Shown here piece by piece: positions 35,198-44,791 of a DNA stretch of 64,000 nucleotides. The first letter of the stretch is position 1. The number at the start of each line of letters is the position of its first letter. The notes beneath the pieces were generated by a model that saw only the letters and a list, made by a program, of their open reading frames with translations, searched no databases and was not told where the DNA came from. The DNA is taken from contig JAUYRZ010000096.1 in NCBI GenBank assembly GCA_030695565.1, positions 1 to 64,000 on the forward strand, in the 5' to 3' direction. The DNA is from Archangium sp. GTDB taxonomy: Bacteria; Myxococcota; Myxococcia; Myxococcales; Myxococcaceae. The translations under genes were made by a program, and so were the position numbers.

Positions 35198-38008
35198 CTA
35201 CCCAACCGCCTCAGTGCACCGAGAGCACAACTCCTGAGCGCCGACCTCAGCCCTGAACGCCCAGCACCGGGGACACTTATGCCCACTCGCCAGCGCCACT
35301 TTCATCTCGCCACCCTCGACGAGATTCACCGCGCTGACCTTGAACAACTCCGCCAATTCCCCCGAGTACTTCGAGAGCAACGGCGACGAAGCCATGGTCA
35401 CCTGCGCCTCCTCCGACTTGCCAATCAGCTTGTCGCGTCGAGCGGCCTCGAGCAGCGGCAAGATCGTCGAGCGCACGGCAAACAACTGGTCATACTCCGC
35501 GACCTTCGCCGCATCGTTCACGCCAGCCGGCTTGGGAAACGGCTCGAGGAACACCGACGCTGCACGAACACCGGGCAGATACCCATACGCCTCTTCACTG
35601 GTGAAGCTGGTCACCGGAGCAAGCACCACCAGCAGCTCCTTCGCGATCCGATACAGCGCCGTCTGGGCGCTGCGCCGCTTCAGGCCGTCCTTCTTGCTCG
35701 TGTAGAGCGTGTCTTTCTGAATGTCGAAGTACTGCGCCGACAACTCATTCGCGCAGAAGTCGACGACGGTCTGGAACACCAGGTGGAACTCGTAGTTGTC
35801 GTACGCGCGCTTCACCTTCTCAGTGAGCGCATCGAGGCGAGCGAGCACCCACTGCTCCAGCGGCAGCAGTGACTTCACTTCATCCTTCGCGGGATCGAAG
35901 TCGAACAGGTTCGAGAGCGCGTAGCGCACGGTGTTGCGGATCTTCCGGTAGCCCTCCGAAAGCCCGTCGAGGATGGGCATCGAGAGCCGCACGTCGTTCC
36001 GGTAGTCGGAAGACGCGACCCACAGCCGCATCACCTCAGCGCCGTGCTTCTTGGTGATGTCATCGGGCGAGACGGTGTTGCCCTGCGACTTCGACATCTT
36101 GTTGCCATTGCCGTCGACCACGAAGCCGTGCGTGAGACACGTCTTGTACGGAGCCACCCCGCGCGTGCCGACGCCCACGAGCAGCGAGCTGTGAAACCAG
36201 CCGCGGTGTTGATCAGAACCTTCCAGGTACAGATCGACCGGGATGCTGGCCTTCTCGCGCTGCTCCATCACCGCCGCGAAGCTGCAGGCGGAGTCGAACC
36301 AGACATCGAGAATGTCCGTCTCCTTCACGAGCGTCGGCTTCTTGCAGGCGGGGCAGGTGTCACCACCCGGCGTGAAGTCGGACAGCGGCCGCGAGTACCA
36401 CGCAGCGGCGCCTTCTTTGGCCACCACGTCAGCGACCTTGTTCATCAACACGGGGTCAATGAGGGCGAACGAGCACTCCGAGCACACCGCGGTGGGAATG
36501 GGCACACCCCAGGTGCGCTGCCGCGAGATGGTCCAATCAGGTCGGGTCGACAACATGCCGTGAATGCGATCGCGGCCCCACTTCGGCACCCAGGTCACGG
36601 CCTCGTCGATCTGCTGGAGCGCCTTCTTGCGCAGGTCGCCGTGCTCCATCGAGATGAACCACTGCGGCGTGGCGCGGAAGATGACGGGCTTCTTGCTGCG
36701 CCAGCTGTGCGGGTAGCTGGTGGTGATGAACTCACCGACCTTGTTCAGCAGCGCGCGTTTCTCTTCGAGCAGCTTCGGCACGCTCTCGTTCGCGTCGAAC
36801 ACGAACTGACCTGCGAGCAACGGCCCCACGGTCTCGTCGTAACGGCCGTCGGCCTTCACCGGGTTGTACGGATCCAACTTGTACCGAAGGCCCACCTCGT
36901 AGTCGTCGGGGCCATGGCCGGGCGCGGTGTGCACGAGCCCGGTGCCGGCCTCGAGCGTCACGTGTTCACCGGTGACGATGGGTGAGACGCGATCGAGGAA
37001 CACGTGGCGGTACTTCAGGCCCTCGAGCTCTTCACCCAGCGCGTAGCCGAGAATGCGCGTGGTGTCGGCGAACACGGCGGCGTCGAAGCTCCCGCCGCCG
37101 ACCTTCACGTCTTTGACCTTCAGCTCTTCAGGCGCGAACTCCGAGAGCACCTTCGCGAGCAGCTCCTTGGCGACCACGATGACCCGGCCACCACTCAGCT
37201 CGTAGAAGACGTATTCGAAGCTCGGGGCCACCGCGATGGCGAGGTTGGCGGGCAAGGTCCACGGAGTCGTCGTCCAGATGGCGAACTCGACCTGCTTGCC
37301 TTTGAGGAAGCCCCACTTCTCCCCGAGATCTCCTTCCGCTGGAAACGCGACGTAGGTGGAGGGGACCTTGATGTCCTCGTACTCAATCTCCGCCAGCGCG
37401 AGCGCGGTCTTGTCGTACACGCACCAGAACACCGGCCGGTTCTTTCGATAGAGCGAGCCCGACTTCGCGAACTTCGACAGCTCGCGGATCTCCTGGGCCT
37501 CGAAGTCGAAGTCGAGCGTGCGGTACCGCGCGTCGTAGCGGGCGAACACGCCCATGCGCTTGAACTCGGCAGCCTGGATGTCGATGAACTGCAGCGCGTA
37601 CTCGCGGCACTTCTGCAGGAAGTCTTCGCGCGACATCAGGCGGCGATCGACCTTGTCTTCACGCAGCTTCTTCTCGACGGCCTGCTCGATGGGGAGCCCG
37701 TGGCAGTCCCACCCGGGGATGAAGTCGGCGCGGCGGCCGGCGAGGTTCTGGTACTTCACCACGATGTCTTTGAGGATCTTGTTGAGCGCGTGACCTGCGT
37801 GCAGCTTGCCGTTGGCGTACGGCGGGCCGTCGTGCAGCACGAAGGGCGGCGCGCTCTTGTTCTTCTCGAGAATGAGCTCGAAGACCTTCTTCTCATCCCA
37901 CGCGGCGAGCATGGTGGGCTCGAGCTGGGCGAGGTTTCCCTTCATGGGAAACCCGGTCTGCGGCAGGTTCAGCGTCGTCTTGTAGTCCCTCGGTGCGGCG
38001 TCACTCAT
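35198..38008 (-). CDS. ileS: Isoleucyl-tRNA synthetase
   Basis: A 936-residue class I aminoacyl-tRNA synthetase, similar in length to E. coli IleS (938). It charges tRNA-Ile. The HIGH-type motif is HAGH (70-73, in PPYANGKLHAGHALNK), the KMSKS loop is intact (NKMSKSQGN), and the C-terminal zinc knuckle is present (CPRCWAFRAEVGAQELCSRC). The editing domain lies between about 200 and 400. It starts 18 bp downstream of nrdB on the same strand and may share its transcript. Confidence 0.98.
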   Translation of the reverse strand: MSDAAPRDYKTTLNLPQTGFPMKGNLAQLEPTMLAAWDEKKVFELILEKNKSAPPFVLHDGPPYANGKLHAGHALNKILKDIVVKYQNLAGRRADFIPGWDCHGLPIEQAVEKKLREDKVDRRLMSREDFLQKCREYALQFIDIQAAEFKRMGVFARYDARYRTLDFDFEAQEIRELSKFAKSGSLYRKNRPVFWCVYDKTALALAEIEYEDIKVPSTYVAFPAEGDLGEKWGFLKGKQVEFAIWTTTPWTLPANLAIAVAPSFEYVFYELSGGRVIVVAKELLAKVLSEFAPEELKVKDVKVGGGSFDAAVFADTTRILGYALGEELEGLKYRHVFLDRVSPIVTGEHVTLEAGTGLVHTAPGHGPDDYEVGLRYKLDPYNPVKADGRYDETVGPLLAGQFVFDANESVPKLLEEKRALLNKVGEFITTSYPHSWRSKKPVIFRATPQWFISMEHGDLRKKALQQIDEAVTWVPKWGRDRIHGMLSTRPDWTISRQRTWGVPIPTAVCSECSFALIDPVLMNKVADVVAKEGAAAWYSRPLSDFTPGGDTCPACKKPTLVKETDILDVWFDSACSFAAVMEQREKASIPVDLYLEGSDQHRGWFHSSLLVGVGTRGVAPYKTCLTHGFVVDGNGNKMSKSQGNTVSPDDITKKHGAEVMRLWVASSDYRNDVRLSMPILDGLSEGYRKIRNTVRYALSNLFDFDPAKDEVKSLLPLEQWVLARLDALTEKVKRAYDNYEFHLVFQTVVDFCANELSAQYFDIQKDTLYTSKKDGLKRRSAQTALYRIAKELLVVLAPVTSFTSEEAYGYLPGVRAASVFLEPFPKPAGVNDAAKVAEYDQLFAVRSTILPLLEAARRDKLIGKSEEAQVTMASSPLLSKYSGELAELFKVSAVNLVEGGEMKVALASGHKCPRCWAFRAEVGAQELCSRCTEAVG

Positions 38009-38026
38009 GCGAGCGAGCTAGTCGCT

Positions 38027-39028
38027 CTAGAAGGCGGAGTCGAACCCAACCTCGCCCGTGACGCCCACCTGGTACGCCGAGACGCGGCGCTCGAAGAAGT
38101 TGGCGAGCTCCTGCACGTCCTGAAGGTCCATGAACGGGAACGGGTTCTTCCCGTTGTAGTGCCGCGGCATGCCCAACATGGCGAGCCGTTGATCGGCGAC
38201 GAACTCGAGGTAGGCCCGCATCTCCTTCGCAGAGAGGCCCGCCACGCCGCCCGAGAGCAGGTCTTCCGCGAACTGCACCTCGCACGAGATGGCCTCTTCG
38301 AGCATGGCGAGCACGCGCGCCTGGAGCTCCGCATCGAAGAGGTCGGGCTCTTCGGCGCGAACGGTGTCGACCACCTTGAACGCGAAGGCCATGTGCGCGC
38401 TCTCATCGCGAAAGACCCAGTTGGTGCCCGCCGCCAGCCCGTGCAGCAAGCCGCGGCTGCGCAGGAAGTACACGTAGGCGAACGCCGCGAAGAAGAAGAG
38501 CCCCTCGATGCACGCGGCGAAGCAGATGAGATTGAGCAGGAACTCGCGGCGCTGCGCCTTCGTGTCGAGCGCTTGTACCGACTGAATCGTGCCCATCCAC
38601 TTGAAGCAGAAGTCGGCCTTGCGGCGAATCGAAGCGATGTTCTCCACCGCCTGAAACGCGCGCTCGCGCTCTTCGGGGTCGGGCACGTACGTGTCGAGCA
38701 GCGTGAGATAGAACTGAACGTGCAGCGCCTCTTCGTAGAGCTGACGCGAGAGGTACATGCGCGCTTCGGGCGCGTTGATGTGCCGGTAGAGGTTGAGCAC
38801 CAGGTTGTTCGAGACGATGGAGTCACCCGTCGCGAAGAAGGCCACCAGCCGCTGCACCAGGTGTTTGTCGGCGATGGTGAGCTTGCCGTGCAGGTCGGCG
38901 AGGTCGGTGGCGAAGTCGAGCTCCTCCACCGTCCACGTGTTCTTGATGGCCGCCCGGTACATCTCGAAGAACACCGGGTAGCGCATCGGGCGCAGCGTGA
39001 GGGAGAGGCCGGGATCGAGCAGTCTCAC
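38027..39028 (-). CDS. nrdB: Ribonucleoside-diphosphate reductase, beta subunit (class I)
   Basis: A 333-residue di-metal subunit that generates the radical used by NrdA. I set the start at the GTG at 39028, which overlaps the nrdA stop (GTGA); this fits the normal N-terminus LLDPGLSLTLRPMRYP. Metal ligands visible: Asp69, Glu100, His103, Glu175, Glu209 and His212 (DESAH). The radical tyrosine is present as Tyr107, spaced from Glu100 and His103 as in E. coli R2 (E..H...Y). It is translated together with nrdA. Confidence 0.95.
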   Translation of the reverse strand: MRLLDPGLSLTLRPMRYPVFFEMYRAAIKNTWTVEELDFATDLADLHGKLTIADKHLVQRLVAFFATGDSIVSNNLVLNLYRHINAPEARMYLSRQLYEEALHVQFYLTLLDTYVPDPEERERAFQAVENIASIRRKADFCFKWMGTIQSVQALDTKAQRREFLLNLICFAACIEGLFFFAAFAYVYFLRSRGLLHGLAAGTNWVFRDESAHMAFAFKVVDTVRAEEPDLFDAELQARVLAMLEEAISCEVQFAEDLLSGGVAGLSAKEMRAYLEFVADQRLAMLGMPRHYNGKNPFPFMDLQDVQELANFFERRVSAYQVGVTGEVGFDSAF

Positions 39029-41481
39029 TGGCACGCCTCGCACGCTTCAGGGTTCTCGAGCGAGCACGAGATGGCCTCTGCGTCGGCCACCTTCGGCGCT
39101 TCGGTGTACGCGACGGTCGCCTTGGCGATGCGCGTCGCGGGCCGGGAGCGCAGGTAATAGGTGGTCTTGAGGCCCTTCTTCCACGCGTACATGTACATCG
39201 AGGAGAGCTGGCCGATGTTCGGGCTCTCGATGAACAGGTTGAGCGACTGGCTCTGGTCCAGGTACGCGCCGCGATCGGCCGCCATGTCGACGAGCGAGCG
39301 CATCGGCAGCTCCCACGAGGTGCGGAAACGCAGTCGCACGTTCTCGGGCAGCTCCGTGAGCCCCTGCGCCGAGCCTTCGGCCAGCTTCAGCTTTGCGCGG
39401 GTGTCGTCGTTCCACGAGCCGAGCGCGCGGAGCTCCTGCACGAGGTAGCGATTGACCTGAAGGAAGTCGCCCGAGAGCGTCTCGCGCTTGAAGAGGTTCG
39501 AGACGAGCGGCTCGATGCACTCAGAGCAGCCGGCGATGGAGGCGATGGTCGCGGTCGGCGCGATCGCCAGCAGCAGCGAGTTGCGCAGGCCAACCTTCTT
39601 GATGCGCGTGATGAGCCCATCCCAACGCTCGGTGTCCGCGGGCGTGACGCCCCACGCGTGGAACTGGAGTTCGCCGCGTGCCGCCCGCGTCTCCTGGAAC
39701 GCCGGGTGTGCGCCGCGCTCTTCAGCGAGCTCGGTCGAAGCGACCAACGCGTGAAAGTAGATCTCCTCGGCGATCTGCTTCGAGAGAGCGCGGGCTTCAG
39801 CGCAGTCGAAGGCGAAGCCGAGCTGAAAGAAGAGATCCTGCAGGCCCATCACGCCCAGGCCCACCGGTCTCCAGCGCAGGTTCGATTTCTTCGCGTTCTC
39901 CAGCGGGTACATGTTCACGTCGATGACGCGGTCGAGCTGACGCACCGCCGAGCGCACCGAGCGGCCGAGCCGGGGGAAGTCGAACGCCGGCGCCCCGGCG
40001 TCGTTGGTGGTGAGGTGGCGCGCCAGGTTGATCGAGCCCAGGTTGCAGACGGCGGTCTCATCGCCCGAGGTCACCTCGAGGATCTCGGTGCACAGGTTCG
40101 AGAGGTGCACCGTGCGGCCCGGCAGCGCCGTCTGGTTGCACGCGAGGTTCGACTTGTCCTTGAAGGTCATCCACCCGTTGCCGGTCTGCGCGAGCGTCTT
40201 CATCATGCGCGCGTACAGCTCGCGGGCCTTGAGCGTGCGTTTGGCCAGACCCCGGCCTTCGGCCTCGACGTACGCCGCCTCGAACTCCGCGCCGAAGAGA
40301 TCGGGCAGCGAGGGCACGTCTTTCGGGTCGAACAAGCTCCAGCTCGCGTCGCTCTCCACGCGCTTCATGAAGAGGTCAGGCACCCAGTTGGCGAGGTTCA
40401 GGTTGTGCGTGCGGCTCGCTTCGTCGCCGGTATTTTCACGCATCTCCAGGAAGGGCTCGATGTCGGCGTGCCAGGTCTCCAGGTAGACGCACGCGGCGCC
40501 CTTGCGCTTGCCGCCTTGATTGACCGCGGCCACCGACGCGTCGAGCGTCTTGAGCCAGGGCACGATGCCGTTGCTCTGGCCGTTGGTGCTGCGAATGAGC
40601 GAGCCGCGCGAACGCACGCGATGCCAGGCCACCCCGATGCCGCCCGAGAACTTCGAGAGCAGGGCGATGTCGGTGTAGCGCTGGTAGATGCTCACCAGCT
40701 CGTCCTGCGGAGAATCGAGCAGGAAGCAGCTCGAGAGCTGCTCATGCCGCGTGCCGGCGTTGAACAAGGTGGGCGAGCTGGGCAGGTACTCGAGCGAAGA
40801 GAACAACCGGTAGAGCTCGAGCGCTTCGCCGACGTTCTCAGAGAGCGAGCACGCGACCCGCATGAAGAAGTGCTGCGGCGATTCGATGACCTCGCGCTTC
40901 TGCGGGTGCTTGAGCAGGTAGCGGTCGTAGACGGTGCGCAACCCGAAGTACTCGAAGAGCCGGGTGCGCGAAGGATCGATGGCGTCGTTCAACTTGCGCG
41001 CGTTCTGCTGCACGAAGGTGAGCAGCCGTTCGTTGATGAGGCCGAGCTGGTGACCCGCGGCGACCGACTGGGTGAAGGAGTGGATCTCGAGGCCGGTGAT
41101 CTCCTTGTCCACGAAGGTGCTCAACAGGCGGCTGGCGAGCCGGGAGTACTCGGGCTCCTCGATGATGAGTGACGCCGCGGTCTGAATGGAGAGCTGATCG
41201 AGCTCGCGGGTGCTCGCGCCATCGTAGAGGCCAGCGATGGTCTTGAGCGCCACGCGCATCGCGTCGACGTGTTCGATGCCTTCACAGCAGCGGCTCACCG
41301 CGCGGACGATCTTGTTCAGGTCGACGCGCTCGAGTGAGCCGTTGCGCTTCTTCACGCGCATGCCCGTGGGCACGACGGAGTCGGAAGGAACGGGTTGGTG
41401 CGGGGCGGTGGTTTCGGTGACGGCAGGCAACATGGTCAGACCCTCGTGTCCTTCAGGGACGAGGACGGTCTGAGGGAGCAT
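39025..41481 (-). CDS. nrdA: Ribonucleoside-diphosphate reductase, alpha subunit (class I)
   Basis: An 818-residue catalytic subunit that reduces ribonucleotides to deoxyribonucleotides. An ATP-cone lies near the N-terminus (MRVKKRNGSLERVDLNKIVR); then come the active-site cysteines (SSCFLLD and NLCTEI), the radical-transfer and substrate motifs (PTATIASIAGCSECIEP), and a C-terminal redox pair CEAC. The ATG at 41481 is my start; a GTG at 41496 with GGGGG upstream would add five residues. It overlaps nrdB by 4 bases. A cobalamin riboswitch lies in its leader, so its expression should fall when B12 is plentiful. Confidence 0.95.
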   Translation of the reverse strand: MLPQTVLVPEGHEGLTMLPAVTETTAPHQPVPSDSVVPTGMRVKKRNGSLERVDLNKIVRAVSRCCEGIEHVDAMRVALKTIAGLYDGASTRELDQLSIQTAASLIIEEPEYSRLASRLLSTFVDKEITGLEIHSFTQSVAAGHQLGLINERLLTFVQQNARKLNDAIDPSRTRLFEYFGLRTVYDRYLLKHPQKREVIESPQHFFMRVACSLSENVGEALELYRLFSSLEYLPSSPTLFNAGTRHEQLSSCFLLDSPQDELVSIYQRYTDIALLSKFSGGIGVAWHRVRSRGSLIRSTNGQSNGIVPWLKTLDASVAAVNQGGKRKGAACVYLETWHADIEPFLEMRENTGDEASRTHNLNLANWVPDLFMKRVESDASWSLFDPKDVPSLPDLFGAEFEAAYVEAEGRGLAKRTLKARELYARMMKTLAQTGNGWMTFKDKSNLACNQTALPGRTVHLSNLCTEILEVTSGDETAVCNLGSINLARHLTTNDAGAPAFDFPRLGRSVRSAVRQLDRVIDVNMYPLENAKKSNLRWRPVGLGVMGLQDLFFQLGFAFDCAEARALSKQIAEEIYFHALVASTELAEERGAHPAFQETRAARGELQFHAWGVTPADTERWDGLITRIKKVGLRNSLLLAIAPTATIASIAGCSECIEPLVSNLFKRETLSGDFLQVNRYLVQELRALGSWNDDTRAKLKLAEGSAQGLTELPENVRLRFRTSWELPMRSLVDMAADRGAYLDQSQSLNLFIESPNIGQLSSMYMYAWKKGLKTTYYLRSRPATRIAKATVAYTEAPKVADAEAISCSLENPEACEACQ

Positions 41482-41551
41482 GAGCACACGACGCACTCAG
41501 CCCCCGCAGGCGCCCTCGGCCCGGGTGGCAGCGCGCACAAGCGCTCTGGCG

Positions 41552-41730
41552 TGGCAGGTCTTCGGGCTCGCGAGCCGTGCTGGTGAACGTCCACCAGCGC
41601 CTACTGCCCCCACTTCCCAGCCGACTTCGGCCAGTGACTTCTGGAGGGTTCGTTCTCGCCTACCGCTGCGGGGCAGCCCCGGAATGTCACCGGGTTCCCT
41701 TTTCATCCCCGTCGCCGGGGAACCAACGCG
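41552..41730 (-). promoter_or_regulatory. Cobalamin (B12) riboswitch in the nrdA leader
   Basis: Read on the minus strand, the leader has the hallmarks of the cobalamin riboswitch in order: ggttcccc ... ggggatgaaa, the conserved core AGGGAACCCGGTGACATTCC followed by GGGGCTGCCCCGCAGCGGTA, and the 3' B12 box GCCCGAAGACCTGCCA ending at about 41552. The nrdA start lies about 70 bases downstream. By analogy with the known B12 riboswitch before nrdAB of Streptomyces, binding of the coenzyme should switch the class I reductase off. Edges are approximate; the P1 stem was not folded. Confidence 0.9.
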
Positions 41731-41788
41731 CGGCCCAGATATGGGGGGATGACCGATCCGTCAACACAAGATGTTGTAGATGCGGGCG

Positions 41789-44482
41789 TCAGGAGCGACG
41801 GCGACGTGTTCCGGAGAGCAGCAACGCCCCGAGCCCCAGCATCAAAGGCTCCACCGAACCGCAGCTGCAACCAACAGCAAAAGTCCGCTGCGTTGGTTCG
41901 AGCGACCCCGCGTCAACTGAGCCACCGTCAACTGAGCCACCGTCAACTGCTCCACCGTCAACTGCTCCACCGTCGAGCGGCCCAGCGTCGACCGGGTCTG
42001 GGCTGATCAGCCGGGCGTGAACCCGCATCGACTGGAGCGCTGGGTCGAACGCTGACCAGGCGAGCCACAGAGTGCCGGGGGCGGGCGACGATGAAACGCC
42101 GTACGCCTCCGTGTCCACACCGGCCGCGACAGGGATGGGGGGCTCTTTCCCGCCGTCCGAGTCGACCGCCAGCATCCAGACGTCGGTTCGGGGATCGACG
42201 GCCTGGGTCTCGAATGCAACCAGGTACCTTCGTCCATCCCAACGGACGTGAGGGCCGCGCGCGGAAGAAGGCGGCCCGTCCAGAAAGAAGTCGCCTCCAT
42301 CCCAGCTCCCAGAGCCGGGTACGAAGGCGGCCAGCAGCGCACCGCCCGAGGGCCCGTGCTCCCACGCCACCAGGAAGTCGCGGCCGTCGCTGCTCACGGA
42401 AGGGTTTGAGAAGTACTTGTCGGCTCGCAGGTTCAACGGTGGAACGTCGAGCGTCTGTTCCCCTGAGACTCGAACCGCCTGGAGCTGCCCCGAGGTGTAG
42501 CCCCAGAGGATGAGCGCGACGCCTGCATCGTTGACCGCGACGGCAGGGCGAATCTTCTCTGCGGGTCCGCCGGGCGAGACCTCGAACTCCGGCCCAAAGC
42601 CTCCGTCGACGAAGCTTCGGCGGGCAAAGACGCCGCCCGGGGTGACGCGGCGATCCGACCAGATGGTCAAGAAGCCATCGCGGTCGCGGCTCGAGGCCAC
42701 TCCGCTGGTGCCAGTGACCCCGGTGGAGACGGCTGTCTCGGGCCCCAGGCCGCCGTCAGGGGAAAGGAACCGCCCGACCATGTTTCCACCCGAGCTCCAC
42801 GCAGCCCAGAACGCGGAGCCGTTGGTCGCGACGTTGACGCCGTCACGGCCATCGACCGACAAGGTGAACTTCACCGGCATGGGCACGCCGCCATCGACGT
42901 TCAGGAACACGCCGTCGAGCCCGAAACGACTCGCCGACCACCCCAACAGCGTGTGGCCGGTGTCGTCGCTCGCCATGCTGGCCTGGTACTGCGACTGGGC
43001 AGTGAAGTTGAAATAGAGCGGGGCCGCGTCGTCGGGCTGTGCGCCGGTCAGTCTTCTGGCTTGCAGCGTCAAGATGTTGCCCCAGTAGCCGACGAGCGAG
43101 TGGCCTCTGCCGTCGCTGGTGATTTCCAGGGGCCCTTCGGGGAAACAACTGCCGTCGACCCGCACGCCGGGCTCGAGCATCAACCCCGCCGTGGAAACTC
43201 GCGCGGCGCGCAACCGCTCGGCGTCACTCTGAGTCCACACCACGATGAAGTTCGTGCCGTCGAAGGTCGAGGTCACCCTGCGGTTGCTCGAGGCGATGTT
43301 CCCGAGTCGCTGGGGCTGCTGGACCACGCCGGTGGCAGAGACGAGCGAGTACCAGACTGAGGTGTTGGAGTCGTCTTCCCACGTCACCAGAAACACGCCG
43401 CCTCCACCGCTTACTTCTGCGCGGCGCTGTTCGCCCGGACTTGCGCTGATCACGAACGGCGCGGAGGTCGGTGCGCCCTGAACGTCGGTCAGCCGGCCGT
43501 AGATGTCGCCGACGTCGTTGCGCCCGTCGACCCAGACCACCAGGTTGGCGGCCACCCCGTTGAAGGCGACGTCGACATCGCTCGAAGCGCAGCACGTTCG
43601 CGTCGTGTTCGGCACCAGCGCGCCACCGTCGGCCGCCGAGATGCCCCCATCGGCCTCGATCACCAGGGTGGAGAGGGCGCTCTCTCCGTGAACCATCAAC
43701 AGGCCAGAGTCCATGCGGGCGAGGTGCGCGTTCCTTCCGTTGGTCACCGCGGTCGCCGGCCCTGGCTGCAAGGCCGCGGAGGAGGCCCTTGCGATGGTGA
43801 TGCCGGGGCCGTCATTGAAGGCCACCACGAGGTCCTGGCCGTCGAACTCCGCGGCCGTCGGCGTCACGTCCCGGGGTGAGATTTCGACGCCGGGTGCGAT
43901 GCCTCCATCGAGGGTGATGCCCGCAGCGTAGGCATTGGGGTGCGCGGTTCTCCGAGCCTCGTTCCAGTAGATCACGTAGTCGACGCCGTTGAACGCGAGC
44001 ACACCGCCGGTGAAGGAGTCCTGGGTCGGGACCAACGCGGTGGGCCCGAAGGACAACTCGGGGCCGACGATCGGGTCGAGCACCGCCGGGTAGCTCGAAC
44101 GGGCGAGCAGCGCTTCGCTCACCACGAGCCGAATGGAGCCGTCTTCGAACCGCGACTCGAGCGGAGTGCGTTGCCCACGCGCATCCACCCAGGTCGCGTG
44201 GCCGTAGCGCATGCCCTGGAAGTGCAGCCCTGTCGGGTCGGCGCTCAGGAACGTTCGGCTGACCTGCACCCTGACTTCCAGGTCGCCTGCCCCCCGGGGG
44301 GCGGCGTCGAAGCGCCAGGCCTGCTCGAAGCCCGCGCCCGACGGGGTCCTCGATTCTTCCAGCGCCACCGCCGCGGGGCCACGCCTCGCAGTGCCGAACC
44401 CCACGCCGAAGTCATCGCCCGTCGGCACCGGGGAGAGCACGAGCGCGAGGAAACCAAAGCCGAGCCAGAACCGTTTTGGCAT
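41789..44482 (-). CDS. Large secreted protein with beta-repeats and a MYXO-CTERM-like tail
   Basis: An 897-residue protein. I chose the ATG at 44482 because it gives a normal signal peptide (MPKRFWLGFGFLALVLSPVP); ATG 44518 is an alternative. The body has repeating beta-units with patterns such as VAFNGVAANLVVWVDGRNDV, DGFLTIWSDRR and GRDFLVAWEHG, like a propeller. A linker of repeated DGG(A/S)V units follows. The C-terminus is AVGCSCGSVEPLMLGLGALL then RRRR: a Cys motif, one membrane helix and an Arg cluster, the layout of a MYXO-CTERM sorting signal. It should be attached to the cell surface after processing. Confidence 0.82.
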   Translation of the reverse strand: MPKRFWLGFGFLALVLSPVPTGDDFGVGFGTARRGPAAVALEESRTPSGAGFEQAWRFDAAPRGAGDLEVRVQVSRTFLSADPTGLHFQGMRYGHATWVDARGQRTPLESRFEDGSIRLVVSEALLARSSYPAVLDPIVGPELSFGPTALVPTQDSFTGGVLAFNGVDYVIYWNEARRTAHPNAYAAGITLDGGIAPGVEISPRDVTPTAAEFDGQDLVVAFNDGPGITIARASSAALQPGPATAVTNGRNAHLARMDSGLLMVHGESALSTLVIEADGGISAADGGALVPNTTRTCCASSDVDVAFNGVAANLVVWVDGRNDVGDIYGRLTDVQGAPTSAPFVISASPGEQRRAEVSGGGGVFLVTWEDDSNTSVWYSLVSATGVVQQPQRLGNIASSNRRVTSTFDGTNFIVVWTQSDAERLRAARVSTAGLMLEPGVRVDGSCFPEGPLEITSDGRGHSLVGYWGNILTLQARRLTGAQPDDAAPLYFNFTAQSQYQASMASDDTGHTLLGWSASRFGLDGVFLNVDGGVPMPVKFTLSVDGRDGVNVATNGSAFWAAWSSGGNMVGRFLSPDGGLGPETAVSTGVTGTSGVASSRDRDGFLTIWSDRRVTPGGVFARRSFVDGGFGPEFEVSPGGPAEKIRPAVAVNDAGVALILWGYTSGQLQAVRVSGEQTLDVPPLNLRADKYFSNPSVSSDGRDFLVAWEHGPSGGALLAAFVPGSGSWDGGDFFLDGPPSSARGPHVRWDGRRYLVAFETQAVDPRTDVWMLAVDSDGGKEPPIPVAAGVDTEAYGVSSSPAPGTLWLAWSAFDPALQSMRVHARLISPDPVDAGPLDGGAVDGGAVDGGSVDGGSVDAGSLEPTQRTFAVGCSCGSVEPLMLGLGALLLSGTRRRRS
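41912..41986 (-). repeat. 15-bp tandem repeat in the DGG linker
   Basis: About five copies of a 15-bp unit (cgtcaactgagccac and variants with ctc or gag) encode the repeated VDGG(A/S) linker of the large secreted protein. The in-frame unit would only alter linker length. It is a coding repeat, not a CRISPR array. Confidence 0.85.
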
Positions 44483-44608
44483 CAGAGAGGGGGTGGGCTG
44501 CAACAGAAGCGCGACCATAACCCGACGCCGCGCACCCTGCGTGCCGGAGGCGCTCCGGGCGCGAGGCGTGGAAGTGAATCGAACGCGGGCCTGGCCGTCG
44601 GTGGCGCC

Positions 44609-44788
44609 ATGCTGCTCGGCGCGATCCTGCTGGCCCTGCTGAACCCGGTTCCGGCGACTTCGCCCGCAGACGTTCGGGCCGAGTGCCTCAAGACCTGTGC
44701 CGGAGCCCCGAAAGGAGCCACCGGCGAGGTGCTCCTGCACTGTCTTCAGCGCTGCGAGCCGGCTGCTGCTGACGCCGGCGTGCGCTGA
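44609..44788 (+). CDS. Small secreted twin-CxxxC protein (59 residues)
   Basis: Starts at the ATG at 44609, with GGTGG about 5 bases upstream. It has a signal peptide (MLLGAILLALLNPVPATSP), then CLKTC, 14 residues, CLQRC. The two CxxxC pairs would join two helices by disulfides, as in coiled-coil-helix hairpin proteins. The same pattern occurs in the gene at 45076, and the two products align along their length, so they are paralogues. Function unknown. Confidence 0.65.
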   Translation: MLLGAILLALLNPVPATSPADVRAECLKTCAGAPKGATGEVLLHCLQRCEPAAADAGVR

Positions 44789-44791
44789 GAA

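Noticed and set aside
37004-41172. Long plus-strand frames (717 and 504 codons) opposite ileS, nrdB and nrdA
   Set aside because: The minus strand encodes three unmistakable housekeeping enzymes. The plus frames have the Val/Glu/Arg/His bias of antisense readings and no motifs.
41912-41986. 15-bp repeats considered as a CRISPR array or iteron cluster
   Set aside because: They are contiguous, in frame, and encode the DGG-rich linker of a secreted protein.
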